Shown: piece by piece, positions 18,261-26,276 of the stretch
Layout: each line of letters begins with the position of its first letter
How positions within the stretch are numbered: the first letter of the stretch is position 1
Assembly: GCA_016709995.1 (NCBI GenBank)
Contig: JADJLQ010000001.1
Span: 1,584,001 to 1,648,000 of the forward strand
Direction of reading: 5' to 3'
Length of the DNA: 64,000 bases
From: Saprospiraceae bacterium
GTDB lineage: Bacteria; Bacteroidota; Bacteroidia; Chitinophagales; Saprospiraceae
The notes under the pieces: model-generated
What the model was told of the DNA's origin: nothing
Databases searched by the model: none
What the model saw: the letters and a program-made list of their open reading frames with translations, nothing else
Program-made: the position numbers and the translations under genes

Positions 18261-18980
18261 TTACAATCCCTTCACCCTGCCTGATCCTGAGATCTTGGTC
18301 TCGATACGTGGGCGACCATAATAATAGACATCACCACTTCCAGATATATGAGCTTCGAGATATTCACTGACTTTGACAGTCACATTGCCAGACCCGGAGA
18401 TATGAGAATTATTGATGGCTGTCTCTACTTGACTTAAATCCATCTCACCGGATCCACTGACATACAAAGTAGACCTATCTGCCAAACCCGAGGCTATGAA
18501 GATCTGTCCCGAACCACTAATTTTAGCCTCCAACTCATCAGAGATCTCGATCTGATCGATATTAATGCTACCTGACCCGCTACTAGTCAATTCCAGTTTA
18601 GGATGAGATACAAAGCCAAGTACTTGAATGTCTGAAGATCCACTGTTGGAAATAAACCGAAGTTTGGGTCCAGATATATTGATGGTGATGTCCTCACAAT
18701 TGCGAACTCGAAGTGGATGGGACCATTTAATTTCGAGAGCTGCACCGTCAACTTTTGTTTCTAACTCATCAAGTATATTGGCTTGTGCCAATACTTCCAC
18801 TTTGTATAATGGGGATACCTGGAAATTTATTTGTCCACATACTGAGACTCGTAGCCCTTCAAAACCTGTCCGGTTCCTGATTTCGGAGATGATGGGACCG
18901 TGTCCTTCAATTTTTTCACAGGAGGAGAATGATAACACACTGATGAGAGCCAGGACAACAAATAGATAGATTTTTTTCAT
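18261..18980 (-). CDS. DUF2807 (head-GIN) lipoprotein
   Basis: 239 residues. Lipoprotein signal peptide with lipobox FSSC (Cys ~21). The rest is the DUF2807 'putative auto-transporter adhesin, head GIN' domain, a right-handed beta-helix marked by repeated SGSG turns at roughly 18-20 residue spacing (SSGSGSI, ISGSGQIF, VSGSGEM, ISGSGNV, ISGSGDV, ISGSGRV). The protein is probably anchored to the outer membrane; its role is unknown. The 239-base region upstream, shared with mfd, holds the divergent leader regions and nothing else I recognise. Confidence 0.87.
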   Translation of the reverse strand: MKKIYLFVVLALISVLSFSSCEKIEGHGPIISEIRNRTGFEGLRVSVCGQINFQVSPLYKVEVLAQANILDELETKVDGAALEIKWSHPLRVRNCEDITINISGPKLRFISNSGSSDIQVLGFVSHPKLELTSSGSGSINIDQIEISDELEAKISGSGQIFIASGLADRSTLYVSGSGEMDLSQVETAINNSHISGSGNVTVKVSEYLEAHISGSGDVYYYGRPRIETKISGSGRVKGL

Positions 18981-19234
18981 AATGAATAGGATATAATATT
19001 GATTAATTGGTTTCTCAAGATTTGAATTTATATGTCTTTCAAAGAAAGTGATTATCCATGCAGGGTTGCATATTGAACCTTTTTTAACAGTTATTCACTC
19101 ATGGCACTCGGTGCTAATACACTTCATAACAGTAAGAATATCAGTACAGTATAAATAATTTTCTCAAAAACATCTAAGAATAAAAATCTGTTGTTACAAC
19201 CTGACCACTCTGTAGATACATGACAATAAATCGG

Positions 19235-19263
19235 TTGATCTCATTACTACTTTCCTATCTTTG
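19235..19263 (+). promoter_or_regulatory. Putative promoter overlapping the annotated mfd start (TTG - N18 - TATCTTTG)
   Basis: TTG at 19235-19237 and TATCTTTG at 19256-19263 match the Bacteroidota -33/-7 elements with an 18-base spacer. The box lies downstream of ATG 19220 and 4 bases before GTG 19268, so transcription would begin at or next to that GTG. This argues for GTG 19268 as the true start and for a leaderless or nearly leaderless mRNA. Confidence 0.5.
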
Positions 19264-19267
19264 CTTC

Positions 19268-22200
19268 GTGGAAAATCTGAGTCACTTGCTGGGTACCTAT
19301 CGGCAAGATGCGCGAGTAACTGAAATCTCAACTGCTCTGAATGACTCACCGGCCAAAATATTCATTACGGGTATGACCGGTGCAATGGAATCCTTTTGCC
19401 TGGCTGCAACCATTCTACACCATCAAGGGACCCATATCATCATCAATAAGACCAAAGAGGAAGCTGCCTATGTCTATAATGACCTGCAGCATTTGATTGA
19501 AAAGGAGGTCCCGGTATTGTTCCTTCCTGATTCGTTCAAGGTACCAGGCAAGTTTGAAGAGATTAGGCAAAACCAGGTGATCGAAAGGACTGAAGTCATC
19601 AATCAACTGGCCAATCCCAATTCAAAATCACTTTGCATCGTTACTTTTCCGGAAGCGTTGTTTGAAAAAGTAGTCAATCCAAAGGCGCTGAATAAAAGCA
19701 GGATTCTGATAGAGAAAGGGAATCAATTGGATTTGGACTTTGTCATGGACCTATTGACAGAATATGGTTTTCAGCGTACAGATTTTGTGACACAACCAGG
19801 TGAGTTTTCAATCCGCGGAGGCATTGTAGATATTTTTTCATATGCCAACGATTATCCTTACCGGGTAGAGTTGTTTGATACAGAAGTAGAAAGTATCCGG
19901 ATCTTTGAACCGGAGTCACAGCTCTCCATCAGGCATCTCGCCAAGGTCAGCATTTTGCCCAATATTCATACTGAGTTTGCCAATGAAGACAAAGTATCCC
20001 TATTCGAGATATTACCGGACAAGTCAACTATATGGGCTGCAGATATGCAATACTTGTTGGATCGGTTACAAGAATGTTTTGAAAAAAGCCATTCAGTAAA
20101 AGTATTTGACAAAGAAGATGAACAACAATCTACCTTTTCTAAAATATTTAGAGAAAAGGCATTTTTGTTTCCGCGTGAAATCACCGGATCTATACTTGCT
20201 TATAATATGGTTTTTTACCAGGAAAAACCCGAACTGGAAACCCATGAACTCCTAACCATCAAATGGCAGTCGCAACCACAACCCAGTTTTAATCGAAATT
20301 TTGATCTACTGATTCAGGATTTGAAATTGAGAAAGGAGGAAGGATATGCCTGTTATATTTTTTCAGACAATGACAAACAATTAGTGAGGCTGGCTGCAAT
20401 CCTCAAAGACCTAAAGGCAGATATTTCATTGCTACCAGTACCCATCGCCATCCATAAAGGTTTTGTGGATCCCACAAATAAAATACTTTGTTATACCGAT
20501 CACCAGATATTCGAAAGATTTCACCGGTACAGGTTAAAAGAAGGTTATCAAAAAGATTCAGCACTGACTATCAGAATACTCAAAGAATTGCAACCAGGGG
20601 ATTATGTGACCCATATCGATCATGGTATTGGAAGGTTCTCAGGTTTGGAGAAAATAGAAATCAATGGGCGCACCCAGGAGGTCGTCAGGCTGGTTTTTAA
20701 AAACAATGACTTGCTCTATGTCAGCATCCACTCGCTTCATAAGATCAGCAAACACGTAGGCAAGGAAGGTACGGAGCCCACTCTAAACAAAATAGGGAGT
20801 GATACCTGGGCCAATCTTAAACGAAAAGCCAAACGACAGGTAAAAGACATAGCACAGGAACTCATCAAACTGTATGCGGCCCGAAGAGCTAGCAAAGGTC
20901 ATGCCTTTGCCCCGGACAATTACTTACAACATGAGTTGGAAGCCTCCTTTATTTATGAAGACACTCCAGATCAACTCCGATCTACCCAAGAGGTCAAGGC
21001 AGATATGGAGAAGGAATACCCCATGGATCGAATGGTATGCGGTGATGTTGGATTTGGCAAGACCGAGGTGGCCATCCGTGCCGCGTTTAAAGCCATTCTG
21101 GACGGCAAGCAGGTGGCTATAATGGTACCCACAACTATCCTGGCTTCGCAACACTATAAGACTTTTAGCGACCGCCTCAAGGAGTTTGATGTCAAAATAG
21201 ATTATATCAATCGATTTAGAAGTGCCAAAGAAAAGAAGGAGATCATGGCTCGCACCAAAGAAGGCAAAGTAGAAATTCTTATTGGCACCCATGCCCTACT
21301 GGCCCAGGAACTGCAATTCAAAGACCTGGGATTGCTCATCATAGACGAAGAACAAAAATTTGGGGTTAGTGCCAAAGAAAAACTGCGCAAACGCAAAGTC
21401 AATGTGGACACCCTGACATTGACAGCGACTCCCATCCCCAGGACTCTTCAGTTTTCATTGTTGTCAGCCCGTGATATGTCTGTGATGAGAACGCCTCCTG
21501 CCAATCGACAACCGGTACATACCGAGCGCATCACCTTTGATGAAGCAACTATCCGCGATGCCATACACTATGAGGTCAATCGGGGTGGCCAGGTATTTTT
21601 CGTGCATAATCGGGTAGCTTCTCTTCCTGAGCTGACTATGATGCTTCGCGAACAGTGCCCTTCCGTCGAGTTCGGGATCGCTCACGGCCAACTGGAACCT
21701 AAAAATCTGGAACAAGCTCTATTAGATTTTATCGATCGAAAATTTGATGTGTTGGTCAGCACCAATATCATAGAAATGGGTCTGGACATCCCCAACGCCA
21801 ATACCATGTTTATTCATAATGCTCATCAATTCGGACTCAGTGATATCCATCAATTGCGTGGTAGGGTCGGCAGATCCAACAAAAAGGCTTATTGTTACCT
21901 GATAGCTCCTCCGGTATCAACCCTGACTTCCGAAGCCAGGCAGCGACTCAAGACGATCGAAGAATATTCGGACCTGGGGAGTGGATTTTATGTTTCGATG
22001 CGGGATCTTGACATTCGTGGAGCTGGCAATATGTTGGGTGGAGAACAGAGCGGTTTTATATCAGATATAGGTTTTGATACCTATCAGAAAATACTGGATG
22101 AAGCGATACAAGAACTCAAGGAGGAAGATTTTAAAGAGGTATTTAAAGATGAATTGGCTCAGAAAAAAGATTATGTACGGGATTGTACAATCGATACGGA

Positions 22201-22666
22201 TGTAGAACTATTGATACCTGACACCTATATTCAAAACATTCAGGAGCGATTAAGCACTTATACTGAATTGGATGCGCTCACAGACGAAGAAGCCATTATC
22301 AAATTTTCAGAAAAATTAAAAGATCGGTTCGGCCCCCTACCCCGCCAGGTTATCGAACTTTTCGAGGGACTGCGCATCAGATGGATCGGAAAACGATTGG
22401 GGATGGAGCGTATATTATTCAAAAACAATAGGCTACGAGGATATTTCCTTGGCAATGCCAAATCGAGTTTTTTCGAAACTCCATTTTTTCAAAGCTTTTT
22501 AAAATTACTGAGCACTTACGAATACAAAAAAGACTGGCATTTAAAACAAAGCAACGAAAGTCTGATACTCGGCAGAGATCAAGTCAAGTCCATGAAAGAG
22601 GTGAAAAAATTACTGGAAAATCTATTGGCCAAGATCGAAGAAAAAGTCGCTACTCCAGCACCCTGA
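19268..22666 (+). CDS. mfd: Transcription-repair coupling factor Mfd
   Basis: About 1132 residues from GTG 19268. ATG 19220 would give 1148 but places a promoter-like box inside the gene, and family similarity begins at ENLSHLLGTYRQDARV. Mfd displaces stalled RNA polymerase from lesions and recruits UvrA. The UvrB-like N-terminal region is followed by the RNAP-interaction (CarD-like) domain at ~445 (GDYVTHIDHGIGRFSGLEKI). The SF2 translocase has Walker A GDVGFGKTE (~591), DEEQKFG box II (~691), LTATPIPRTL motif III (~718), and the RecG-like second lobe with GRVGRSNKKAYCYL (~873). The C-terminal TRCF domain covers ~985-1100. It appears complete and monocistronic. Confidence 0.96.
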   Translation: MENLSHLLGTYRQDARVTEISTALNDSPAKIFITGMTGAMESFCLAATILHHQGTHIIINKTKEEAAYVYNDLQHLIEKEVPVLFLPDSFKVPGKFEEIRQNQVIERTEVINQLANPNSKSLCIVTFPEALFEKVVNPKALNKSRILIEKGNQLDLDFVMDLLTEYGFQRTDFVTQPGEFSIRGGIVDIFSYANDYPYRVELFDTEVESIRIFEPESQLSIRHLAKVSILPNIHTEFANEDKVSLFEILPDKSTIWAADMQYLLDRLQECFEKSHSVKVFDKEDEQQSTFSKIFREKAFLFPREITGSILAYNMVFYQEKPELETHELLTIKWQSQPQPSFNRNFDLLIQDLKLRKEEGYACYIFSDNDKQLVRLAAILKDLKADISLLPVPIAIHKGFVDPTNKILCYTDHQIFERFHRYRLKEGYQKDSALTIRILKELQPGDYVTHIDHGIGRFSGLEKIEINGRTQEVVRLVFKNNDLLYVSIHSLHKISKHVGKEGTEPTLNKIGSDTWANLKRKAKRQVKDIAQELIKLYAARRASKGHAFAPDNYLQHELEASFIYEDTPDQLRSTQEVKADMEKEYPMDRMVCGDVGFGKTEVAIRAAFKAILDGKQVAIMVPTTILASQHYKTFSDRLKEFDVKIDYINRFRSAKEKKEIMARTKEGKVEILIGTHALLAQELQFKDLGLLIIDEEQKFGVSAKEKLRKRKVNVDTLTLTATPIPRTLQFSLLSARDMSVMRTPPANRQPVHTERITFDEATIRDAIHYEVNRGGQVFFVHNRVASLPELTMMLREQCPSVEFGIAHGQLEPKNLEQALLDFIDRKFDVLVSTNIIEMGLDIPNANTMFIHNAHQFGLSDIHQLRGRVGRSNKKAYCYLIAPPVSTLTSEARQRLKTIEEYSDLGSGFYVSMRDLDIRGAGNMLGGEQSGFISDIGFDTYQKILDEAIQELKEEDFKEVFKDELAQKKDYVRDCTIDTDVELLIPDTYIQNIQERLSTYTELDALTDEEAIIKFSEKLKDRFGPLPRQVIELFEGLRIRWIGKRLGMERILFKNNRLRGYFLGNAKSSFFETPFFQSFLKLLSTYEYKKDWHLKQSNESLILGRDQVKSMKEVKKLLENLLAKIEEKVATPAP

Positions 22667-22722
22667 TTACATTTTTACCGAGGCTATAACGACATTTGTC
22701 GCTTTTACTCCGACAATTAGCG

Positions 22723-22730
22723 TATCTTTG
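22723..22730 (+). promoter_or_regulatory. -7 box (TATCTTTG) of the toxin-antitoxin pair
   Basis: Exact TAnnTTTG match 21 bases before the antitoxin ATG at 22752. A TTTG at 22695-22698 lies 24 bases upstream, slightly far for a -33 element. Confidence 0.45.
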
Positions 22731-22751
22731 CTTTTAAAATATCCCTTAGAG

Positions 22752-23180
22752 ATGAAAGCACTGAATATCTTTAACACCAACCTACCCTATAGTTCGATAG
22801 ATGACATTAATATCTTGTCCCTGATAAAGCAGGTAAGGAAGGGAATAGATTTTAATACCTTTCTTCGATATGCCCGAAAGAGTTCATTAAGCCTGATAGA
22901 ATGGGCTGATTTTCTGCACATCTCTGAGCGCACTATGCAACGCTACCTTAAAGACAAAAAATCACTGGCCCCTGTTCAATCGGAGAAGTTTATTGAGATA
23001 GTATTATTGTACAAAAAAGGTGCTGAAGTATTTGGCAATGAGCCCAAATTTGACCTCTGGTTGAATACCGAAAATCTTGCCCTGGGAAATATAAAACCTA
23101 AATCATTGTTTGACAGTACGTTTGGCATCAATCTTCTGATAGATGAACTGACTCGAATCGAGCATGGTGTATTGGCATGA
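22752..23180 (+). CDS. Xre/MbcA/ParS-type antitoxin (DUF2384)
   Basis: 142 residues from ATG 22752; an upstream in-frame TTG at 22728 lies inside the -7 box and is unlikely. A helix-turn-helix-like region at ~55-80 (IEWADFLHISERTMQRYLKDKK) precedes the C-terminal DUF2384 toxin-binding domain (EVFGNEPKFDLWLNT...LFDSTFGINLLIDELTRIEHGV). These antitoxins bind and block RES-domain toxins and repress their own operon. The stop overlaps the toxin start by 4 bases (ATGA), the usual antitoxin-first order. Confidence 0.9.
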   Translation: MKALNIFNTNLPYSSIDDINILSLIKQVRKGIDFNTFLRYARKSSLSLIEWADFLHISERTMQRYLKDKKSLAPVQSEKFIEIVLLYKKGAEVFGNEPKFDLWLNTENLALGNIKPKSLFDSTFGINLLIDELTRIEHGVLA

Positions 23181-23632
23181 TCGTATTCAGATTAAGCAAA
23201 TCAATTTATGCCCATGACCTTACAGGCAAGGGAGCTGAAAAAAGTGGGGGTCGCTGGAATAGCAAAGGCACTGCTTTGTTATACTGTAGCGAGTCAAGAG
23301 CACTATGTACGGCAGAAATCGCTGTTCATACACCCTTGGGAAATGTACCCCTGGACTACGAATTGATCTCCGTTGAACTACCTGATCATTCACTGATTAC
23401 CCTATCGCCCGCACTTCCAACAGATTGGAAATCTATACCTCCGGCACATACTACTCAACTGATCGGCGATCGATTTGTAGCCTCCATGGAAGTGTTGACA
23501 CTTAAAGTACCCTCCGTGATCGTACCGGGAGAATATAACTTTTTGATCAACCCAGCTTATCCTGACTTTAAAAAAGTCAAAATCATTAAAAAGGAAAAAT
23601 TTGAATTTGATAAAAGACTATTCATTAAATGA
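23177..23632 (+). CDS. RES-domain toxin (NAD-degrading family)
   Basis: 151 residues, compact RES domain with the conserved Arg in SGGRWNSKGTALLYCSES (~29) and Glu in CTAEIAVHTP (~52), the residues that give the family its name together with a downstream Ser. Characterised RES toxins resemble ADP-ribosyltransferases and kill or arrest the cell by destroying NAD+. The gene overlaps its Xre/DUF2384 antitoxin by 4 bases. It appears intact. The host's own NAD+ pool is the expected target, by analogy with the family. Confidence 0.9.
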   Translation: MIVFRLSKSIYAHDLTGKGAEKSGGRWNSKGTALLYCSESRALCTAEIAVHTPLGNVPLDYELISVELPDHSLITLSPALPTDWKSIPPAHTTQLIGDRFVASMEVLTLKVPSVIVPGEYNFLINPAYPDFKKVKIIKKEKFEFDKRLFIK

Positions 23633-23645
23633 TTTCCGGATACCT

Positions 23646-24587
23646 CTATTCAACATCTTTGGCGCACCTGCATCCCATATGAAACAAACTAGTCTCCGGC
23701 GTAGTAAACATCCGTGAATTCAAGGCATATCCATGACAATAATTTGGAGCACAAAGAAAAGATCCTCCTTTAATTACTTTTTCTTTTGTAAGACTATGGT
23801 GACCGGTAGCCAGGTCTTCATACTCAAATCGCCAATTGTCACACCACTCCCATACGTTACCTGACAGATCTTTAAAACCAAGTGGAGACGATCTAAACGA
23901 ACCAACAGGAGCAACGGTCTCATAACCATCAAGATTTCTGAAGACTTCGGGAAAATCACCTTGCCACACATTGCCAAAGATGGAAGTATCCGTCTCCCAA
24001 TCATCACCCCAGGAATAGATGCTCTGATCATTGCGACCATTGCGCGCAGCATGTTCCCACTCGATCTCATTAGGCAGTCGCTTACCTTTCCACTTGCAGA
24101 AAGCAGTAGCATCAAACCAGGAGATTTGGGTTACAGGTTCATCATCTTTGGCGACAGGGAGGTTTAATCCTCTTGGACGAGTCCAATTGGCACTATCTAT
24201 GAGTGCCCATTCGCGGGTGGCCATGCTAAAAACTCCAGAATTGCCAAATTTTTCTGCATCTGTGATATAATGTGTCGCCTGCACAAATGACCGGAACTGT
24301 GCAATGGTGACCTCTGTACTATCCAGTAAAAATGCCTTCACACTTACGGTGACTTCAGCAGGTGACCTGGGTTCGCTAAGTGTCACCTGGCCACCAGGCA
24401 CGAAGATCATACCCGGGAGAGTCACTGGATAATGATTCTCCACACTGGATGTGATACTGATAGAGCCGGGCAGTACAAAAGTGCCTTCCTCAAGCCGTTG
24501 ATCAGCTATATCCAGCGCCGGCTTACAACTTGCGCAGATTAAAAATATAAGTATGTAATAAATTAAACGACTATCTACTCGATTCAC
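23646..24587 (-). CDS. Formylglycine-generating enzyme (FGE/SUMF1) lipoprotein
   Basis: 313 residues with GTG start at 24587 and no usable Met before the signal peptide. Lipobox ICASC places Cys ~21 as the lipid anchor. The FGE-sulfatase domain covers ~55-312: MIFVPGGQVTL, DSTEVTIAQFRSFV, PVTQISWFDATAFCKWKGKRLPNEIEWEHAAR-type region (key parts SWFDA and RLPNE.EWE), LSGNVWEWCDN and FHMGCRCA. Unlike structural relatives such as GldK, it keeps the catalytic pair Cys279 and Cys284 in CAPNYC, so it is likely a genuine oxidase that converts a sulfatase Cys/Ser to formylglycine in the periplasm. No sulfatase lies in the window. A promoter box ends 4 bases before the GTG. Confidence 0.85.
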   Translation of the reverse strand: MNRVDSRLIYYILIFLICASCKPALDIADQRLEEGTFVLPGSISITSSVENHYPVTLPGMIFVPGGQVTLSEPRSPAEVTVSVKAFLLDSTEVTIAQFRSFVQATHYITDAEKFGNSGVFSMATREWALIDSANWTRPRGLNLPVAKDDEPVTQISWFDATAFCKWKGKRLPNEIEWEHAARNGRNDQSIYSWGDDWETDTSIFGNVWQGDFPEVFRNLDGYETVAPVGSFRSSPLGFKDLSGNVWEWCDNWRFEYEDLATGHHSLTKEKVIKGGSFLCAPNYCHGYALNSRMFTTPETSLFHMGCRCAKDVE

Positions 24588-24591
24588 CTTA

Positions 24592-24624
24592 CAAAAGTAC
24601 CATCAAATCTGTCTAAAAGAGCAA
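24592..24624 (-). promoter_or_regulatory. Promoter of the FGE gene (TTG - N22 - TACTTTTG)
   Basis: On the minus strand, TTG (24624-24622) and TACTTTTG (24599-24592) are separated by 22 bases. The -7 box ends only 4 bases before the GTG start at 24587, the same distance as at mfd, so a leaderless transcript is possible. Confidence 0.45.
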
Positions 24625-24668
24625 CTAATTACCCCTGATATCTTGTTATAATAGTAATTTAGATTTTT

Positions 24669-25016
24669 ATGACAAAAGTAAAATTGATCAAACAAATTCT
24701 TAAAAAAGGCGGAACTAGGCTATTGTATTCAGCTTTGCTGCTTTTTTATGCTTTTAAACGTAAGGATTTACCGGCTTGGGCCAAATCAATTGTGATCGGT
24801 GCATTAGGTTATTTGCTCAGTCCAATCGATGCCATACCAGACCTCACTCCAGTGCTGGGATTTACAGACGATCTTGGACTGTTGTCCTATGCACTGGTAC
24901 TTATCGCTGCATATATCAATGATGATGTCAGAGAAAAAGCCCGTCACAGATTAGAAAAGTTGATAGGACATCACGCTGATAAGCACCTTATTCGTACTGT
25001 GGAACATTTTTTATAA
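24669..25016 (+). CDS. YkvA-family DUF1232 membrane protein
   Basis: 115 residues. The DUF1232 core is the diagnostic LPAWAKSIVIGALGYLLSPIDAIPDLTPVLGFTDDLGLL at ~35-73 (key part YLLSPIDAIPD), in a two-helix membrane hairpin. Short charged ends flank it. Function is unknown for the family. Its 3' end overlaps the 3' end of rimM on the other strand by 6 bases. Confidence 0.87.
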   Translation: MTKVKLIKQILKKGGTRLLYSALLLFYAFKRKDLPAWAKSIVIGALGYLLSPIDAIPDLTPVLGFTDDLGLLSYALVLIAAYINDDVREKARHRLEKLIGHHADKHLIRTVEHFL

Positions 25017-25538
25017 GTCCAGCAAGCCGTCCGGCAGATTCATCCTGATCGTTTGAGTCTCCAGATCGAGATCGTAGATCAGATCTTCTACCAGGGGAAT
25101 GGATATTTTTTTTTCTTTATAAGTGACTACTGCCAGTTCTTGTCCAGGCAGTATTTTCAATTCTTCTATCACTCCAATGATTCCCCAATGATCATCTATA
25201 ATCGTAAAACCCAGCCACCCGTCCAATTCATCATCATCTTCGTCTTCCTCCAGTTCCGGCAGATCTTTGGTCATCACATAAATTTCCTGAAAAGTGAGTT
25301 GTTTGGCAGTCTTTTCATCAATATCTTCCAATAATACTTCCAGGTCCGCGCCATGATCTTTGATTTCTAACACAAAAAATGGAGCCCAGATACCATTGAC
25401 CCGGATCAAACATTTATCCAGATTTTCACATACGGCATCATACCCATTAAATGATTCGATGATAAGAGCACCTTTATAACCAACGGTTTTAATGACTCTA
25501 CCGATAGCGGTCAATTGAGATTCAAATTCGTTTTTCAC
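25011..25538 (-). CDS. rimM: 16S rRNA processing/ribosome maturation factor RimM
   Basis: 175 residues with GTG start at 25538. N-terminal RimM beta-barrel (AIGRVIKTVGYKGALII, residues ~12-28; the family pattern is GxIxxxxGxxGxxxV) and a C-terminal PRC barrel (~100-170; IGVIEELKILPGQELAVV, IPLVEDLIYDLDLE). RimM helps to mature the 30S head and binds S19. An acidic linker EEDEDDDE at ~98-105 joins the domains. The GTG directly abuts the TAG of the preceding lipoprotein gene (zero-base gap), so initiation probably depends on translation of that gene. Confidence 0.9.
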   Translation of the reverse strand: MKNEFESQLTAIGRVIKTVGYKGALIIESFNGYDAVCENLDKCLIRVNGIWAPFFVLEIKDHGADLEVLLEDIDEKTAKQLTFQEIYVMTKDLPELEEDEDDDELDGWLGFTIIDDHWGIIGVIEELKILPGQELAVVTYKEKKISIPLVEDLIYDLDLETQTIRMNLPDGLLDL

Positions 25539-26276
25539 CTAATTATACTTAGTGATGAATTGTTTGAGCAAAAATCCTTTGGTGGCTCGCTGGCCCCAGG
25601 GAACATTGTCTGAGCATTGGTTGATGGTATTATTACAATCAAGTACTGTAAGTTCTTTATAAATCAATCCTACCCCTTTGGCATATTTCTCCAAAGAATA
25701 TCTTTTGGCCAAAATGTCCTCCTCATCTGTCTGTAATATACTGATCACCTGATCAAACTGAAATGAACCGATTTTAGCTGATTCGTCAACGGCTTCTACG
25801 AGAAAGGGATCCCAGTTTTGATAAATTTCTATGGATTCGCCTAGCACATTGTAAGTTTGGTCGGTCTGTACGAGTGCCAGGCCATCCCACTGCTGACGGA
25901 GGACTATGGGAAATACCATGGGAATAAAATGAACATTGCCTTCATTGCGTATGACTTTGAAGTCTGCAATGCGTGCCGTATAACTGGCTGCAGGCGACCA
26001 GGGCTCGGTGGTCAACCTACGATTAGATCTCAAAATAATGTATAGATCACCCACTGTATCGCTTGTGATATTGACGATTTCTTCCCTGACCAGGGTGCGA
26101 ACCGAATCTAAAAATCTACCTTGTCGAAAAAGGATGGAATCAACAGTGTATTCTTTGTACTTACCTACCTGGAGTGGAAAATAAGCCTTGTCACTCTTTA
26201 TATCCACCTCTTCTGTCACATTTTTCACACATGAAATCAGGATAATGATGACAAACAGATATAATAGTCTTGCCAT
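25539..26276 (-). CDS. Lipoprotein of unknown function between mnmA and rimM
   Basis: 245 residues. Short signal peptide with lipobox LISC (Cys ~16). The mature part starts with a beta-rich segment, AYFPLQVGKYKEYTVDSI, a pattern seen in other Bacteroidota lipoproteins of unknown role. It ends with several Cys (DCNNTINQCSDN) and a basic C-terminus. No catalytic motif is recognised. The ATG immediately follows the mnmA stop and its own stop is immediately followed by the rimM GTG, so it is expressed with two RNA-modification/ribosome genes without a space on either side. Confidence 0.75.
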   Translation of the reverse strand: MARLLYLFVIIILISCVKNVTEEVDIKSDKAYFPLQVGKYKEYTVDSILFRQGRFLDSVRTLVREEIVNITSDTVGDLYIILRSNRRLTTEPWSPAASYTARIADFKVIRNEGNVHFIPMVFPIVLRQQWDGLALVQTDQTYNVLGESIEIYQNWDPFLVEAVDESAKIGSFQFDQVISILQTDEEDILAKRYSLEKYAKGVGLIYKELTVLDCNNTINQCSDNVPWGQRATKGFLLKQFITKYN

